From an uncultured Opitutia bacterium (GTDB taxonomy: Bacteria; Verrucomicrobiota; Verrucomicrobiia; Opitutales; Opitutaceae), in contig CAIUOU010000169.1 in assembly GCA_903900845.1 (NCBI GenBank), forward strand, positions 1-41,621: DNA of 41,621 nucleotides, read 5' to 3'. This document shows positions 1 to 8,862 of the stretch, piece after piece. The notes under the pieces were generated by a model that was not told the DNA's origin, searched no databases, and saw nothing but the letters and a program-made list of their open reading frames with translations. The translations under genes and the position numbers were made by a program. Positions within the stretch are counted from its first letter, which is position 1. Each line of letters begins with the position of its first letter.

Positions 1-88
1 CCAGCGCGGTTCCTCCGCAACCGAAGCGACGTTCAGGAGGGCTAGCCTTGGGGTCGAGAGGCGCTCCCGAGTAGCTGCGCGAGGGGTC

Positions 89-123
89 AACCACGGCTGG
101 ACACGAATCGACACGGGTAAATT
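89..123. repeat. Degenerate decamer repeat patch
   Basis: Three consecutive 10-mers, CCACGGCTGG, ACACGAATCG and ACACGGGTAA, share a CACG core at a spacing of exactly 10 bases. This style of CACGGA/ACACGAA-rich patch recurs in this window only in the two longest gaps. I recall similar patches in intergenic DNA of Verrucomicrobia and other phyla; their function is unknown to me. Confidence 0.45.
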
Positions 124-373
124 GGGCTCGATTGTAGCCGAAGTTGCCGACCCCGGATCAACTCGCCGGGATGAAGGCCGGAAGCGGTTCTGAGGGAGGT
201 GAATTTGAACCGCAGATTTCGCGGTTGGCGCAGTTAAGGAAAACAGGGTGGGAATGAGCTCGGGACTGGCACCAGGAGCCCTCCGCGTTTTCCGGGAGTT
301 CAGTGGCCCCCCATCGCCGTGTTCTTGAGCTGCCTTGCTCCGGGACATCGGGTTCCTGATTTCCACCTTTACT

Positions 374-407
374 CCGACCTTTGTGCCTCGGTGCCTCCGT
401 GGTGAAG
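374..407. repeat. Degenerate short-period repeat patch
   Basis: Read on the minus strand this patch contains CACGGAGG, CACCGAGG and CACAAAGG in a row, an 8-base period with a CAC start and a GG end. It resembles the decamer patch at 89-123 and the patches at 15135-15235. It lies about 60 bases past the stop of the isomerase-like gene. Confidence 0.4.
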
Positions 408-469
408 CGGCTTGGTGCGGCTTCACGCGAGCGAGGAGGAATTCACGCTAGTGGCGGGTGAAGCGCGGT

Positions 470-1372
470 TCAGAGTGCAGCCAGGGCGCGCTCGATCAGC
501 CGTTTGGTGGCGTGGACACCCGCCACGGGGTCGAGCTTCTTGCCCTCCCACTCGATGGCTACGATCCCTTTGAAGCCGGCGGCGGCGATGATCCGCATGG
601 GGCGGAAGTAGTCGAATTCCACTTGGTTTCCGGCGGCGTCGAACTCGTGCGTCTTGGCGGAGATCACGGCGGCGTGAGGCATCATTGCCTGAGTGCCGGC
701 GTAGATGTCTCCGCGGAGCTTGCCGAAGTCGGGCATCAGGCGGCAATGCGGGTGGCGGAGGCGCTCCATCACCTCGGCCAGGAACGCGCCGTCCTGGGTC
801 AAGGCGGATGCGCCGGGCTCGATCGCGAGCGTGATTCCGCGCCGTCCGGCGAGGTCCGAGAGCGGAGCGAGCGCCTCCGCGGAACGGACGGCGGCCACCG
901 CGCGATCGCCTTCAGGGGCGCTGAGGAAAAAGCGCACGTAGCGGCAGCCGAGACGGGCGCAGCGCTCGATCGACGCGGGGTGATCAGCGGGCTTCGCCTT
1001 TTTCTTCGCCTTGCCGGCGCCGCCCGTGGCGTCGACGACACCGGCCATGAGGAGGAACAAGTTCGTGCCCGCGTCATCGGCGCGTTTCCGCAGGCCGGCC
1101 AGGTAGCGCTCGTCGTCGAGGCGGTCGCCGGGCAGGCCGCCCTCCCAGAGGTCGAGCTCGGTGATCCCGAACTCCCTTCGCGCGAACGCGGGGTAGTCGA
1201 GCGGATCGAGTTTTCCGGACGCGAAAAGTCCCTTCAGCGAGTACTGCGAAAGGCCGAGGGTCAGGCCGTGCGCGGCGGATGCGCGCAGCGCGGACGGCAG
1301 GGTGGCGATGGCGGCCGCGGCGGAGGCGCGGCGCAAGAACTGACGGCGGTTCGGAAGGGAGGCGGAGTTCAT
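470..1372 (-). CDS. Tat-exported sugar isomerase/epimerase-like TIM barrel
   Basis: A 300-residue protein of the xylose-isomerase-like TIM-barrel superfamily (AP endonuclease 2 fold). Candidate divalent-metal ligands are the Glu in IEPG, the Asp in MPDFG, the His in AKTHEF and the Glu in IEWEG, in the order expected for this fold. The N-terminus carries a twin-arginine leader (NRRQFLRR at about residues 8-15, then an Ala-rich stretch), so the protein is probably folded in the cytoplasm and exported. Phosphorylated sugars are unlikely substrates in the periplasm, so a free or keto sugar is more plausible (inference). I chose the ATG at 1372 because it starts just before the Tat motif; an upstream start at 1417 would overlap the receptor gene and add an unrelated Pro-rich stretch. 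It is the last gene of the block, 22 bases after the TBDR. No Shine-Dalgarno sequence is obvious. Confidence 0.85.
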   Translation of the reverse strand: MNSASLPNRRQFLRRASAAAAIATLPSALRASAAHGLTLGLSQYSLKGLFASGKLDPLDYPAFARREFGITELDLWEGGLPGDRLDDERYLAGLRKRADDAGTNLFLLMAGVVDATGGAGKAKKKAKPADHPASIERCARLGCRYVRFFLSAPEGDRAVAAVRSAEALAPLSDLAGRRGITLAIEPGASALTQDGAFLAEVMERLRHPHCRLMPDFGKLRGDIYAGTQAMMPHAAVISAKTHEFDAAGNQVEFDYFRPMRIIAAAGFKGIVAIEWEGKKLDPVAGVHATKRLIERALAAL

Positions 1373-1394
1373 CGGATGAGGCGGAGGTAGCGGC

Positions 1395-4328
1395 TCAGAA
1401 GCGGCCCTTGATTCCAAAGGTGACGGAGACGGGGTTGTCGCGGATCTGGGTGAAACGAAGCGGGCCCTGGTAGCGCTCCTGGAACTGGCGGGTGAGATTG
1501 GAGACCTCGAGCGAGAGGCCGAGCGCAGGACGCAGCTCGTAGGCGAGGCTGGGGCTCACGAGGATGCGGCGGCGGGTGTAGGTGTTCAGCGCGGGGTTGG
1601 TGGCGTTGTAGGTGTCGAGGAAGCCGCTGGTGTAGCTGAGACGGACGCGGCCGCTGAGTCGGCCGAGGCGCCAGCTCGGCACGAGGTTGGCGGTGCGAGG
1701 AATGAAGCCCGCGACAGCGCCGGCCCCGAGCGTGGTGCGACCGCCGAAGTCGCCGAAGGTGTCGAGGACGGTGTAGTTGGCCATGAGGCTCAGTCCGCGG
1801 AAGATCCCCGGGAGGAACGTGAACTGCTGCTGGTAGGAGAATTCCCACCCCGAAACGGTGGCCGTGCCCCCGTTGGTGGAGCGCCGCAGCTCCCACCCGT
1901 CGTATTCACCGGCGAAGCCGTTGTCATTGCCCGCGCCGATCTGCCCGGCGGTCGCTCCCGCGATGATGTAGTCGCGGATGCGTTTGCGGAACCAGCCGAC
2001 CGAAAGGTATCCGGCGGGCCGGAAGTAGGCGTCCAGCGTCGCGTCCCAGTTGGTGCTCGATTGCGGGAGCAGGCCCGGATTGCTGACCGTCACGAAGCGT
2101 CCGGCCTCGTTGGGCGTCTCGGTCGGGAACATGTTCGTCATATTCGGCCGGCCGAAGCTGGTGGACCAACTCGCGCGGGCCTTGAGGTTGGCGGTGAGAT
2201 CGTGGCTCAGGTGCGCGCTGGGGAATGACTGCGTGTAGCGGGACTCGTTCACGCGGAAATTGGCCCCGTAATCGCGCGCGGCGGTCCCGCGTGGATCGGC
2301 GACCTGCTGGGCGACGGTGGAGAGGCTACGCGCGCGCACGTAGCCGCGGCCCTTGGTCGCCGTCACCTCCGTGCGGACGCCGCCGAGGAAGCCGGTGCGC
2401 CCGAGCCAGCCGTCACGACCGAGCCGGCCCTCGGTCATGAAGTAGCCGGCGGTCACGCTTTCGGTGGCGGCGCGGGTTCCGGTGTAGCGCAACTGCTCGT
2501 GGAAGTAGGCGTCCTGGCTCCAGACGGAGGGATCGACGAGCTCGCCGCCGCGTACGAACACGCCCGGGTGCCAGTGCGGGATGCCGAAACCCGAGCGCAC
2601 CTCGGCCGTGGCATCGTGGGGCAACGGAACCGTGCCGGTGTAACTGTAGCGGCGGTCGCGGTTGATCTGGTCGATGGCGACCTCGCGCCAGTCGAGACCG
2701 GCCTTGAGGAACAGCGGTCGGCTCTCGAGCACCTGCAAGCGGGCATTGGCAGTGAAGCCGGCCACCTGCTCGTAGTCGTCCTGGCTGCGCACAGTGAGGC
2801 CGTTGGCGATCGGGCGGTAGTTGGCCGGGTCGCGGACATCCGGTCCGCCGGTCTGGAGGAATTGAGGGTAGAGGTCCGAGCGCGTGCGGTCGATCGTCCA
2901 GCCGATGTTGGCGAGGCTGTTCACCAGGTTGGCGCCGGATTTTCCGGTGCTGCGGTTGAACTGGTTCCAGCTGTAGGCGGCCGTGTAATCCACGTGCAGG
3001 CGCTGCCACTTGTGCTCCGCCCCGAGGCTGAGATCACCGAAGATGCGCCACGTGCGGACCATCTGGTCGGTGGTCTGGACCTGGGTCGCGGCGGTCTGCC
3101 GGGCGGAGGTGACGAGGTCGGTGTAGCCGGGCAGGAGGCCGGCGGTGCCGGTTGTGCCGACCAGCTGGTTGGTGAAGACGCGCGCGGTGTACTGGTGGAC
3201 GTAGGGCTCATCGTTGCGCACGAGCCCGGTGATGAGCCGCCAGGTGGTGGCCGGTGACGTGCGCAGGTCGGCGAGGAAACGGCCGCTGTAGATCTTGCGG
3301 TTGTTGTACTTGTCCTGGACGCGGTAGTCGTAGTTGAACGCCGGTGACGTGGTGACCGGCTGGTAAAGCCGGTCGGTGACGAACAGGCCGTTGGCGTTCT
3401 CGCTATAGAAGGCGTTGAGCGAGACGCCGAGGTTGCGCTCCCCGCCGGCGACGTCGAAGACCTCCATGTAGCCGAAATTAAGCAGCGGGTGCTCGCGGTG
3501 ACGCGCCCGCCACGCCACCTGCTCGGTGAACGAAGGCGCGGACCGCACCGATGCGGTGTAATCTACCCGCCGCCGTTCCCGCATGCTGAGCGGGGAGCGG
3601 CTCTTCAGGTTGACGGTGCCGCCGAGGGAATCGGCGCCGGTATCGGGCCGGTGGCCCTTCGTGAGTTCCACCTCTGAAAAACCGGCGCCGGTGAACTGGG
3701 CGGACGGAAACTGGCGGGTGGCGCCCGAGCCGGCCTTGAGTCCGCCGTCGATGGTGACCCGGTTGAGGGTGGCGGACGCGCCGCGCACCTGGATGCCATT
3801 GGCGACGCCGTCGTCGGAGAAGTTCACGGCGACGCCGGGCATGAGACCCGCGAGCTCGGCGACGCTGAGGTTCGGCAGGTCGCCGTAGGAATCCAGGCCG
3901 ATAACGTTCTTCACGTTGCCCGCATTGCGCTGGGCGGTGAGGGCGGCGGCGGCGCCCTCCCGGTCGGCGCTGACCTTGAACTCTCCGAGACGGTAAACGG
4001 CGCTGGTCAGTTCGAAGTTCCTTGGGGTCGTGGCGTCGGCCGTGACGCGGAGGGAAATCGATTGCGGATCGAGGCCGGCGTAGGAGGCGACGACCACGTG
4101 CTCGCCGGCGGGCAGGCCTGCGAGGGTGTAGTAGCCGCGGTCGTCGGTACGCGTGGATAGCCCGAGCGCGGCCACCTCGACCGTGGCGCCGCTCAGGAGG
4201 TTGCGTGTGGCCTGGTTGCCGACCCATCCGGTGATGGAGCCGGTCTGGGCGCGGGCGGAGCCGATGAGGGTGAACAGCAACGGCCCGAGAAGAATCAAGG
4301 CGGTGCGGGGCAGCGATCGAATGGTCAT
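1395..4328 (-). CDS. TonB-dependent receptor with carboxypeptidase-regulatory-like N-domain
   Basis: A 977-residue outer-membrane transporter. A signal peptide ending at about residue 27 (SARAQ) is followed by a carboxypeptidase-D regulatory-like beta domain (about 29-107), a TonB-box-like motif YRLGEFKVS (112-120), a plug domain (LMPGVAVNFSDDGVANGIQV and a GADSLGGTVNLKS end) and a long beta-barrel ending in GIKGRF, the terminal aromatic residue typical of outer-membrane proteins. The family imports bulky substrates using energy from TonB-ExbBD. No SusD partner is present, so this is not a Bacteroidetes-type SusCD pair. There is no STN signalling domain, so it is not an obvious FecA-like inducer of the nearby sigma factor. 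A run of nine G (plus strand) lies 20 bases upstream of the ATG. The substrate is unknown; context suggests a glycan fragment. Confidence 0.9.
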   Translation of the reverse strand: MTIRSLPRTALILLGPLLFTLIGSARAQTGSITGWVGNQATRNLLSGATVEVAALGLSTRTDDRGYYTLAGLPAGEHVVVASYAGLDPQSISLRVTADATTPRNFELTSAVYRLGEFKVSADREGAAAALTAQRNAGNVKNVIGLDSYGDLPNLSVAELAGLMPGVAVNFSDDGVANGIQVRGASATLNRVTIDGGLKAGSGATRQFPSAQFTGAGFSEVELTKGHRPDTGADSLGGTVNLKSRSPLSMRERRRVDYTASVRSAPSFTEQVAWRARHREHPLLNFGYMEVFDVAGGERNLGVSLNAFYSENANGLFVTDRLYQPVTTSPAFNYDYRVQDKYNNRKIYSGRFLADLRTSPATTWRLITGLVRNDEPYVHQYTARVFTNQLVGTTGTAGLLPGYTDLVTSARQTAATQVQTTDQMVRTWRIFGDLSLGAEHKWQRLHVDYTAAYSWNQFNRSTGKSGANLVNSLANIGWTIDRTRSDLYPQFLQTGGPDVRDPANYRPIANGLTVRSQDDYEQVAGFTANARLQVLESRPLFLKAGLDWREVAIDQINRDRRYSYTGTVPLPHDATAEVRSGFGIPHWHPGVFVRGGELVDPSVWSQDAYFHEQLRYTGTRAATESVTAGYFMTEGRLGRDGWLGRTGFLGGVRTEVTATKGRGYVRARSLSTVAQQVADPRGTAARDYGANFRVNESRYTQSFPSAHLSHDLTANLKARASWSTSFGRPNMTNMFPTETPNEAGRFVTVSNPGLLPQSSTNWDATLDAYFRPAGYLSVGWFRKRIRDYIIAGATAGQIGAGNDNGFAGEYDGWELRRSTNGGTATVSGWEFSYQQQFTFLPGIFRGLSLMANYTVLDTFGDFGGRTTLGAGAVAGFIPRTANLVPSWRLGRLSGRVRLSYTSGFLDTYNATNPALNTYTRRRILVSPSLAYELRPALGLSLEVSNLTRQFQERYQGPLRFTQIRDNPVSVTFGIKGRF

Positions 4329-4348
4329 GGGGTGAAATTGCGGGGCTC

Positions 4349-4357
4349 GGGGGGGGG
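4349..4357. repeat. G9/C9 homopolymer upstream of TBDR
   Basis: Nine consecutive G on the plus strand (C on the coding strand) in the 71-base gap between the acetylesterase stop and the TBDR start. Tracts of this length can change by slippage and alter spacing of expression signals. No promoter around it is convincing, so a switch role is only a possibility. Confidence 0.5.
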
Positions 4358-4399
4358 CGGGGTGTGCGGGGCCGGCGGCTAACTGTTCTGGTGGTTACG

Positions 4400-6652
4400 T
4401 CACGGCTCAGTGTCCACCCCGCGCAGGGCCTCTTTTTCCACTTTGGTCAAAGGGGCGGGGGCATACGCACCAGAAGTGTCGAAAGCCACGCCGTGAATCG
4501 TGGCTGACCATTCCCCGGTGGCGACCGTCTTTCCGACCCGGAGGTAGGAACGTTCGGGAGTTGGTCCGGGTCCGGACAGAACCTCGCCGGAGTTGGTGCC
4601 GACGAGCGAGCCGTTGAGATAGATCTGCGCGATGCCGTCTGGCCTGACCGCTATCCGGTAGATCGCTGCTCCATAGTCGAGGGCGCTCCGCAGCAGGAGC
4701 GTGTGAGTAGCCTGGGAAATGCGGGGCGCCGGGTTGTTTTCGAACGCCAAAAGGCGCATCGGAAAAGCGGAGATCAGGTGACGCCGGAACGAGCCGTCCT
4801 CCCGCCGCAGGCCCACCTCGATATCGAATCCGCGGTCCGGGTTGCCCACGTTCGTCACAAACGCCTTCACCTCGAAGGTCACGCCCGAGCGCGCGTCGAG
4901 GTTCGGTTCGGCCGTCCAGAAGATGGCCGGGCTGGCCTGAGCGCCCGGGCGCACCGGGAAGCCTCGCACGAGGATGGGCTGCGATTGGCCTCCGCCGCGC
5001 AGGATCAAAGGGGCGGTGTCGCCGAGCCGGGTGATGTCGCCTCCCGCGAGCCAGATCGAATCTGGCCTTGTGAGTTCCCCGCCGGTGAAGCGCGAGGGCA
5101 GCGATGCCCTGATTTCCAGGGCCCGAGGCATCCTTTCCTCGCCATCGACAGGCCAATCATCGCTGCGAAAAGGGGCGATCGGCATCCCGCCGGCGTGGGT
5201 GAGATTCACCGCCGCGGATGGCTCCCACGCGTGACGAATGGCGACCGGATCCGGCACGGCGGGATGCTCGGCGATCACCGTATTCCCGTCGAGTCGGGCC
5301 TTAGCGGGATGAAACATCCGGTCGGATCCCGCGATCGCCAACGCGGCCGGCGGCTTTCCGTCCCTGGTGCGAAGGCCGTGCTCCGCGCTCTTGAAGTGCG
5401 CGCGGAGAGAAGACCCCGTCCGCTCGACATGGGTGAACTCCGCCTCTCCCGGCCACGTGGCGCGGCCGTACTCGCGGCTGAGGATCAGGTTGGCGAGACG
5501 CTCGGCGACGTCGTGTTTGTTCCGCGGGTGGAGATCCCACGACTGCCCGATGTCGATCGTGGTGATCATTCCCGTGCGCGGTAATCGGCGTGCCTCCGCC
5601 TGTGACTCACGGACGACCGCCCAGCGCGGCTCGTTGTCCCGGTTGGGGAGTTGCACGATGTAGAACGGCAGTTCCGGGCGCGCCCACAGGTTACGCCAGT
5701 CCGCGATCATCGCGGTGAGCAGGAACCGATGCAGGTACGGATTATGGTAAGGGGTCGCCTCCGTCTCCCCCTGGTACCAGCCGGCGCCGGCGATCGCGAA
5801 CGGCGCGAGCGGGTGCAACATGCCGTTGTACAGGCGCGCGGGCGCGAGGTTCGCGCGCCAGCCGCTGACGTCCTCCGGCCAAAGCGTGTTCAACCCGGGG
5901 CCGCGGAGGGTTTCCGCGCTAATCCAGGCGGAGCTGCCGGAACCGCCCCAGGCGCACATCACGATGCCCACGGGCACATCCAGCTGCTCGCGCAGGCGTC
6001 GGCCGAGGTGGAACGCCATCGCGGCCCAGCCCGGCGCCGCGCGGGGATTCCAGGTCATCCAGCCCGTGCGGGTCGCTACGTCGTCGCGCGGCCGCTCGGC
6101 GGGGCGGTTGTCGACCCGGAACTCGCGCAGGAGGGGATCGTTGGCGGCGGCGATGTCGCGGCGGGCGCGGGCGGGGGAATCGTCGTCGCGCTCGCTGGGT
6201 CGCGCGACCGACTGCATGAGGAAGGCCATGTTGGACTGGCCCGAGAGCAGCCAGACTTCGCCCACGATAACGTCCTCGATCGCGAGGGTGTTGTCCGCGC
6301 GCACGACGAGCCGGCGGGGTTGAGGACTGGCTGCAAGGGGACCAAGGCGCACCTGCCAGCGGCCGCCGGAGTCGGCGACGGTTTCCTGCACCTGATCGCC
6401 GAATTCGACCCGGATTTTTTCTCCGGGATTAGCGGTGCCCCAGACCGGCGCCGGCTGACCGCGCTGCAGGACTGCGCCTTGGGAGAAGAGACCGTTCAGC
6501 CGGGCCTCGGCGTAGCCGGCGGTGGCGGCCGAGAAAAGGAGTGTGGCAGGGACAGCGAGCCGAAGGGCCCATTTGGCGGAGACTCGCCTGGTCCGGAGAC
6601 GCGATAGATCCGACGACGGCGAAAGAAACGGAACCACCTGGTTAGAACTCAA
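4400..6652 (-). CDS. Sialate O-acetylesterase-like SGNH esterase with jelly-roll C-terminus
   Basis: A 750-residue secreted esterase of the SASA/SGNH superfamily that removes acyl (typically acetyl) groups from sugars. GQSNM gives the nucleophile Ser140; GWYQGETEA (about 291-299) is the second conserved block; DLHPRNKHD supplies Asp373 and His375. A basic N-terminus and a hydrophobic segment (about 30-48) form a signal peptide. Residues after about 520 look beta-rich (IYLNGSLVGTNSG near the end) and resemble a concanavalin-like accessory or binding domain; this is longer than a minimal SASA protein. The start codon is TTG and overlaps the stop of the upstream TBDR by 11 bases, with a good ribosome-binding site in front. 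No ATG exists upstream of the catalytic Ser. The substrate need not be sialic acid; acetylated plant or algal glycans are equally likely. Confidence 0.85.
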   Translation of the reverse strand: MSSNQVVPFLSPSSDLSRLRTRRVSAKWALRLAVPATLLFSAATAGYAEARLNGLFSQGAVLQRGQPAPVWGTANPGEKIRVEFGDQVQETVADSGGRWQVRLGPLAASPQPRRLVVRADNTLAIEDVIVGEVWLLSGQSNMAFLMQSVARPSERDDDSPARARRDIAAANDPLLREFRVDNRPAERPRDDVATRTGWMTWNPRAAPGWAAMAFHLGRRLREQLDVPVGIVMCAWGGSGSSAWISAETLRGPGLNTLWPEDVSGWRANLAPARLYNGMLHPLAPFAIAGAGWYQGETEATPYHNPYLHRFLLTAMIADWRNLWARPELPFYIVQLPNRDNEPRWAVVRESQAEARRLPRTGMITTIDIGQSWDLHPRNKHDVAERLANLILSREYGRATWPGEAEFTHVERTGSSLRAHFKSAEHGLRTRDGKPPAALAIAGSDRMFHPAKARLDGNTVIAEHPAVPDPVAIRHAWEPSAAVNLTHAGGMPIAPFRSDDWPVDGEERMPRALEIRASLPSRFTGGELTRPDSIWLAGGDITRLGDTAPLILRGGGQSQPILVRGFPVRPGAQASPAIFWTAEPNLDARSGVTFEVKAFVTNVGNPDRGFDIEVGLRREDGSFRRHLISAFPMRLLAFENNPAPRISQATHTLLLRSALDYGAAIYRIAVRPDGIAQIYLNGSLVGTNSGEVLSGPGPTPERSYLRVGKTVATGEWSATIHGVAFDTSGAYAPAPLTKVEKEALRGVDTEP

Positions 6653-8837
6653 ACGTGATCCTTCCGCTCAGGGTGCGAGGCTCGCCGTAGCCCGCGTAGG
6701 TGATCAGGTACTTTTTGTCGAAGAGGTTGTCGGCGCTGAGGGCGAACGTCGTGCGGCGACGCAGGATCAGCGTGGAGTACGTCAAGCTCGCCTGCGCCTT
6801 GTGGTACTGCGGGCTGCGGATCGCGCGGATGTCCGTGAGGTTGGGATTGCCGCGCCGCTCGCCCACAAACGTCACGCCGACCCCGAGACCGAGGCCCTTG
6901 GCCGGGCCCTGCTCGAATCGATAGCGGTTCCACAGGCTCCATTGTCGGAGCGGCGCATTGGCGGTGGGCAGGCCGACGTTCTGCGGCCGCACGATGTCGC
7001 GCTCGACCCTCGTGCGGTTGTAGGTGTAGCTGCCCAGAATCTGCCACGCCTTAACGGGCCGGGCATTGAGGCTGAATTCGACGCCGCGGGCGCGGTTGTC
7101 GCCGGTCTGGACCTGGAAACCGGGGTGTTCCGGGTCGGCCTGCTCGAGGTTCCGGTTCCGCACCTGGAAGAAGTTCACGGTGCCCGAAAGGCGGCCGTCA
7201 GTCCGGTCCCACCGCACGCCGTAATCGGTGCCGGTGCCCTCGCGGGGCTCGAAGGGCCGGCCGAAGAAGTCGGTCTTCACGAGCGGCTCGAAGGATTCGC
7301 TGTAGGAGGCGAAAACCGCCACGCGCGGCAGGATACGAAACGCGGCTCCGCCGCTCAGAAGATCAGCCGGCTTGGCCTTACCGCTGAAGGACGCGGCGGG
7401 GGTGCGGTAGTTGCGCTGCGCCTGGTAGGCCTCCTCCCGGCGGTAACCGAGTTGTGCGGTGAAGCGGCTGCCGGCGGTCTGCCAGAGATTGTTGGCCGAG
7501 ACCGCCCTCGCGATCAGGGTGTTCTGCTGGTCGCGCAGGACCGGGTAGTTTCGCCAGTCGCCCAGGGCGTAGCTGACCGGGAGGTCGATGTTGATCGGGG
7601 TGAGATTGGGGGATGGCTGTTTTGTGATCTCATGCGCACCGTGGGTGAAATACTCCGCGCCGATAACGGCGCGATGGGTGAGCCCGAGGTAGTTGAAACG
7701 CCCCAGCGCGTAAGGTTGGAGCGAGTATCCGGTTTCCGGCTGGTTGTTGTAGGCGGCGGAACGCCCGACTGTGCGCGCGCCGGTCACGGCGTTGATGGTC
7801 GCGGTGGTCCCGCCGGTGACGAGGTTCCGCCAGCGTTGAAAATGCCGGTAGCTGCCGCCGAGTTTCAGCGTCCACGTCTCGTTGAGGACGTGCGTGAAAT
7901 CGAACGTGGAGTGGAAGACGTTCGAATCGTGGAAAGATTCGGGGCCCTGCCGGTTGAAGGAACGGCGCACGTTAGGGAGATAGCCGGTGTTGCCGGGGGA
8001 GAGAAAGACCGGTGGTGAAGCGGAGACCTGTTCGGTGTGCTGCCACTGAGCGAAGAGGTACAGGCGCGTCGTCTCGCGGAAGTTCCATTGGACCGCGGGC
8101 GAGAAGGCGACGCTGCGGTAGTTGGCGAAGTCGTAGGGACTGCCCTCGTCGCGCGCCGCGAGACCGAACCAGAACGCCAGCTTCCGGTCGGCGGTGAGCG
8201 GCGCGGAGTACTCCAGGTTGGCGCGGCGCCGGTCATAGGTGCCGTACGAGGCCATGAACTGGCCCTTCGGGCGGGAGGAAGGCGTGCGGGTGACGGTGTT
8301 GATGGCGCCGCCGGCGCCGATCGCCCCGGAGAAGAGCGACGACGGTCCCTTCAGCACCTCGATTCGCTCGATGGAGATGTTGTCGAAACGACCGAACGTC
8401 CGGTAGCCGTTCACGTACTGATTGCCGCCGCCGCCGCTGACCCCGCCCCCGCCGCCGGAAAAACCCCGCACCAGCACATCCGTGTCTTGCTGCGCCGCGC
8501 TGTCGGTCTCGCGGTTGAAGGTGACGCCGGGCACATACTGCAGCGCCTCGGTGATGTCGCGGGCGCCGATGTCGTTCATGAACTCGCGCGTGACGACGTC
8601 GATGGGCTTCGGAAGGTCGAGCAGAGCGGTGTTGAACCGCGTGCCGGACAGGACGTTGGTCGCCTTGTAAGCGTCATCGCTCGCTTCGGTGACGGTGAAT
8701 TCGTCGAGCAGCACGACCTCGCGGCCGAAGGCGGACGCGGGGAGCCGGTCGGCGGGTTTCGCGCCCTGGGCGTGGGCGAAGACGGAAAGGAGGCCGGCGA
8801 CCAAGGCCGGGCCGATTGCAAGGGGATGGGGTTTCAT
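6642..8837 (-). CDS. TonB-dependent receptor (siderophore-receptor-like)
   Basis: A 731-residue outer-membrane receptor. Signal peptide to about residue 24 (VFAHAQ), then a TonB-box-like VLLDEFTVT (42-50) directly followed by the plug: KPIDVVTREFMNDIGA, LQYVPGV, SIERIEVLKGPSSLFSG and GGAINTVTR are characteristic of the FhuA/FoxA-like TBDR subfamily. The barrel ends in GRITFEF. There is no regulatory-like N-domain and no STN domain. The plug loop that normally reads VRGF...QYVNGYRTF is widened by two glycine runs (SGGGGGVSGGGG). The ATG at 8837 was chosen because it begins a proper signal peptide; a longer frame to 9059 adds a Pro/Cys-rich shadow of the neighbouring gene. It overlaps the esterase by 11 bases and follows the FAD oxidoreductase by 25. 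In Verrucomicrobia this receptor type need not be for siderophores. Confidence 0.9.
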   Translation of the reverse strand: MKPHPLAIGPALVAGLLSVFAHAQGAKPADRLPASAFGREVVLLDEFTVTEASDDAYKATNVLSGTRFNTALLDLPKPIDVVTREFMNDIGARDITEALQYVPGVTFNRETDSAAQQDTDVLVRGFSGGGGGVSGGGGNQYVNGYRTFGRFDNISIERIEVLKGPSSLFSGAIGAGGAINTVTRTPSSRPKGQFMASYGTYDRRRANLEYSAPLTADRKLAFWFGLAARDEGSPYDFANYRSVAFSPAVQWNFRETTRLYLFAQWQHTEQVSASPPVFLSPGNTGYLPNVRRSFNRQGPESFHDSNVFHSTFDFTHVLNETWTLKLGGSYRHFQRWRNLVTGGTTATINAVTGARTVGRSAAYNNQPETGYSLQPYALGRFNYLGLTHRAVIGAEYFTHGAHEITKQPSPNLTPINIDLPVSYALGDWRNYPVLRDQQNTLIARAVSANNLWQTAGSRFTAQLGYRREEAYQAQRNYRTPAASFSGKAKPADLLSGGAAFRILPRVAVFASYSESFEPLVKTDFFGRPFEPREGTGTDYGVRWDRTDGRLSGTVNFFQVRNRNLEQADPEHPGFQVQTGDNRARGVEFSLNARPVKAWQILGSYTYNRTRVERDIVRPQNVGLPTANAPLRQWSLWNRYRFEQGPAKGLGLGVGVTFVGERRGNPNLTDIRAIRSPQYHKAQASLTYSTLILRRRTTFALSADNLFDKKYLITYAGYGEPRTLSGRITFEF
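6659..6665 (-). promoter_or_regulatory. Shine-Dalgarno for the TTG-started esterase
   Basis: On the minus strand GGAAGGA lies 6 bases before the TTG at 6652, inside the end of the upstream TBDR gene. It supports the TTG start and translational coupling. It is one of the few clear Shine-Dalgarno sequences in this window. Confidence 0.5.
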
Positions 8838-8862
8838 GGTTGGCGGGCGGACGGAGTGCGCA

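Larger units (their letters stand above)
1..469. other. Non-coding left flank
   Basis: I find no convincing gene here. Short frames are interrupted or show no recognisable protein family. The stretch contains two short patches of degenerate direct repeats (about 89-123 and 374-407), annotated separately, and a weak 7-bp inverted repeat at 402-408/420-426 with no T run. It lies downstream of the last gene of the minus-strand block. Confidence 0.6.

Noticed and set aside
402-426. Inverted repeat GTGAAGC/GCTTCAC as terminator of the minus-strand block
   Set aside because: Seven-base stem without a T run on either strand; too weak to call.
6642-8837. Siderophore transport role for the second TBDR
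   Set aside because: The subfamily resembles siderophore receptors, but no siderophore synthesis, reductase or iron-box sequence is nearby and all neighbours fit glycan processing.
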